DNA of 64,000 bases from Streptomyces sp. NRRL S-340 (GTDB taxonomy: Bacteria; Actinomycetota; Actinomycetes; Streptomycetales; Streptomycetaceae), in assembly GCF_000720185.1 (NCBI RefSeq), contig NZ_JOIY01000006.1, positions 131,181-195,180 on the forward strand, read 5' to 3'. Positions 63,684-64,000 of this stretch are shown piece after piece (the first letter of the stretch is position 1; each line of letters begins with the position of its first letter). Made by a program: the position numbers and the translations under genes. The notes under the pieces were generated by a model, which searched no databases, was not told the DNA's origin, and saw only the letters and a program-made list of their open reading frames with translations.

Positions 63684-64000
63684 TGTGCGTTTCGGCCCGC
63701 TGAGCTGCTAGTCTCCTCTTCGCCCCACCGGAGCCGTTGACACGGGCCGGGCGGGGAGGTAGATTCGAACAGTTGCCTGGAGCTGGACGTCACGTCCGGA
63801 TGGGCGACGGTGAACATCTATCTGCTTCCGGAGTCGATATCGATTCCGAGGAAGCCCCCGATGAATCGGAAAACGAAGCCCGGTCAGACCGGCTGAGAAC
63901 TTCTGATAGAGTCGGAACCGCCGGAAAGGGAAACGCGAAGCGAAAGCGGAGCGGGAACCTGGAAAGCACCGAGGAAATCGGATCGGAAAGATCTGATAGA
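63684..64000 (+). promoter_or_regulatory. rRNA operon promoter region and leader
   Basis: A strong promoter is seen: TTGACA (63737-63742), 17 bases, TAGATT (63760-63765). Further downstream the leader matches the conserved Streptomyces rRNA operon leader: CTTCTGATAGAGTCGG (63899-63915), CCGCCGGAAAGGGAAACGCG, then GGAAAGCACCGAGGAAATC and GGATCGGAAAGATCTGATAGA at the window end. Streptomyces rrn operons have several tandem promoters and processing or antitermination signals here. The 16S rRNA gene should begin beyond base 64000. TAGTCT near 63708 may be a further -10. Confidence 0.85.
63737..63765 (+). promoter_or_regulatory. rrn promoter -35/-10
   Basis: A perfect -35 TTGACA (63737-63742) and TAGATT -10 (63760-63765) are separated by 17 bases, the strongest promoter match in the window. 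It drives transcription toward the 16S gene. Confidence 0.85.

Overview
This window is chromosomal DNA from a Streptomyces species close to S. coelicolor. It is very GC-rich with strong third-position GC bias and many GTG starts. It encodes WhiB, with the 87-residue sequence I know from S. coelicolor, and a developmental-type sigma/anti-sigma module. It ends in the conserved promoter and leader of a Streptomyces rRNA operon. From memory, the gene order follows the SCO3020-SCO3075 core region. Much of it (purK-purE, acyl-CoA dehydrogenase, LCP genes, manC, fbiA-fbiB, whiB, DUF3499, manB, SIS protein, manA, sahH) also matches the Rv3248-Rv3278 region of Mycobacterium tuberculosis. I see no transposase, phage gene, integrase, tRNA or CRISPR array, so this is core rather than accessory DNA.

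Layout. 1-6350: a small membrane protein, an RpiR/SIS regulator, a membrane protein, and a four-gene minus-strand operon of Roadblock/LC7 and DUF4388-like proteins with no GTPase. 6350-12000: a hut operon (hutU, an M20 amidohydrolase, hutF, hutI) with a clear promoter and palindromic operator. 12000-14500: a SigB-family sigma factor divergent from its antagonist and ATPase anti-sigma factor. 14500-19000: a POT peptide transporter and a two-component system. 19200-25600: GtrA, purK-purE-dipeptidase, a divergent VOC/CGNR pair and UDP-glucose dehydrogenase. 25700-28050: an acyl-CoA dehydrogenase and a Cys/Met-rich copper-binding protein.

28100-42400 is mainly cell-envelope machinery: four LytR-CpsA-Psr proteins, a family 2 glycosyltransferase, a thioesterase, a TIGR03089 protein, a secreted amidase, a sugar-nucleotide pyrophosphorylase and an AlkA-like glycosylase. 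42400-46350 holds F420 biosynthesis genes (fbiA, fbiB), a cysteine dioxygenase and whiB. 46500-51850 encodes a 1265-residue membrane glycosyltransferase overlapping a secreted DUF5719 protein. 52000-57900 holds a zincin-like protein, DUF3499, manB, a Trm112 protein, an SIS protein and manA. These supply mannose phosphates for GDP-mannose and cell-surface mannosylation. 58100-63700 holds a cation efflux protein, sahH, a hypothetical protein, and a divergent RDD/SpoIIM pair. The last 300 bases are rRNA operon promoter and leader.

The most interesting signal is a 30-codon open reading frame ending in CSCRCCGC upstream of the cysteine dioxygenase gene (45508-45600, minus strand). It has a TTGACA promoter placed so that the transcript would begin at its ATG. 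It looks like a leaderless polycysteine attenuator controlling cysteine catabolism. Other points of interest are the Roadblock operon, the M20 enzyme at the last Hut step, a zincin-like protein with a broken HExxH, and several unrelated 23-37 bp tandem repeats beside gene ends.
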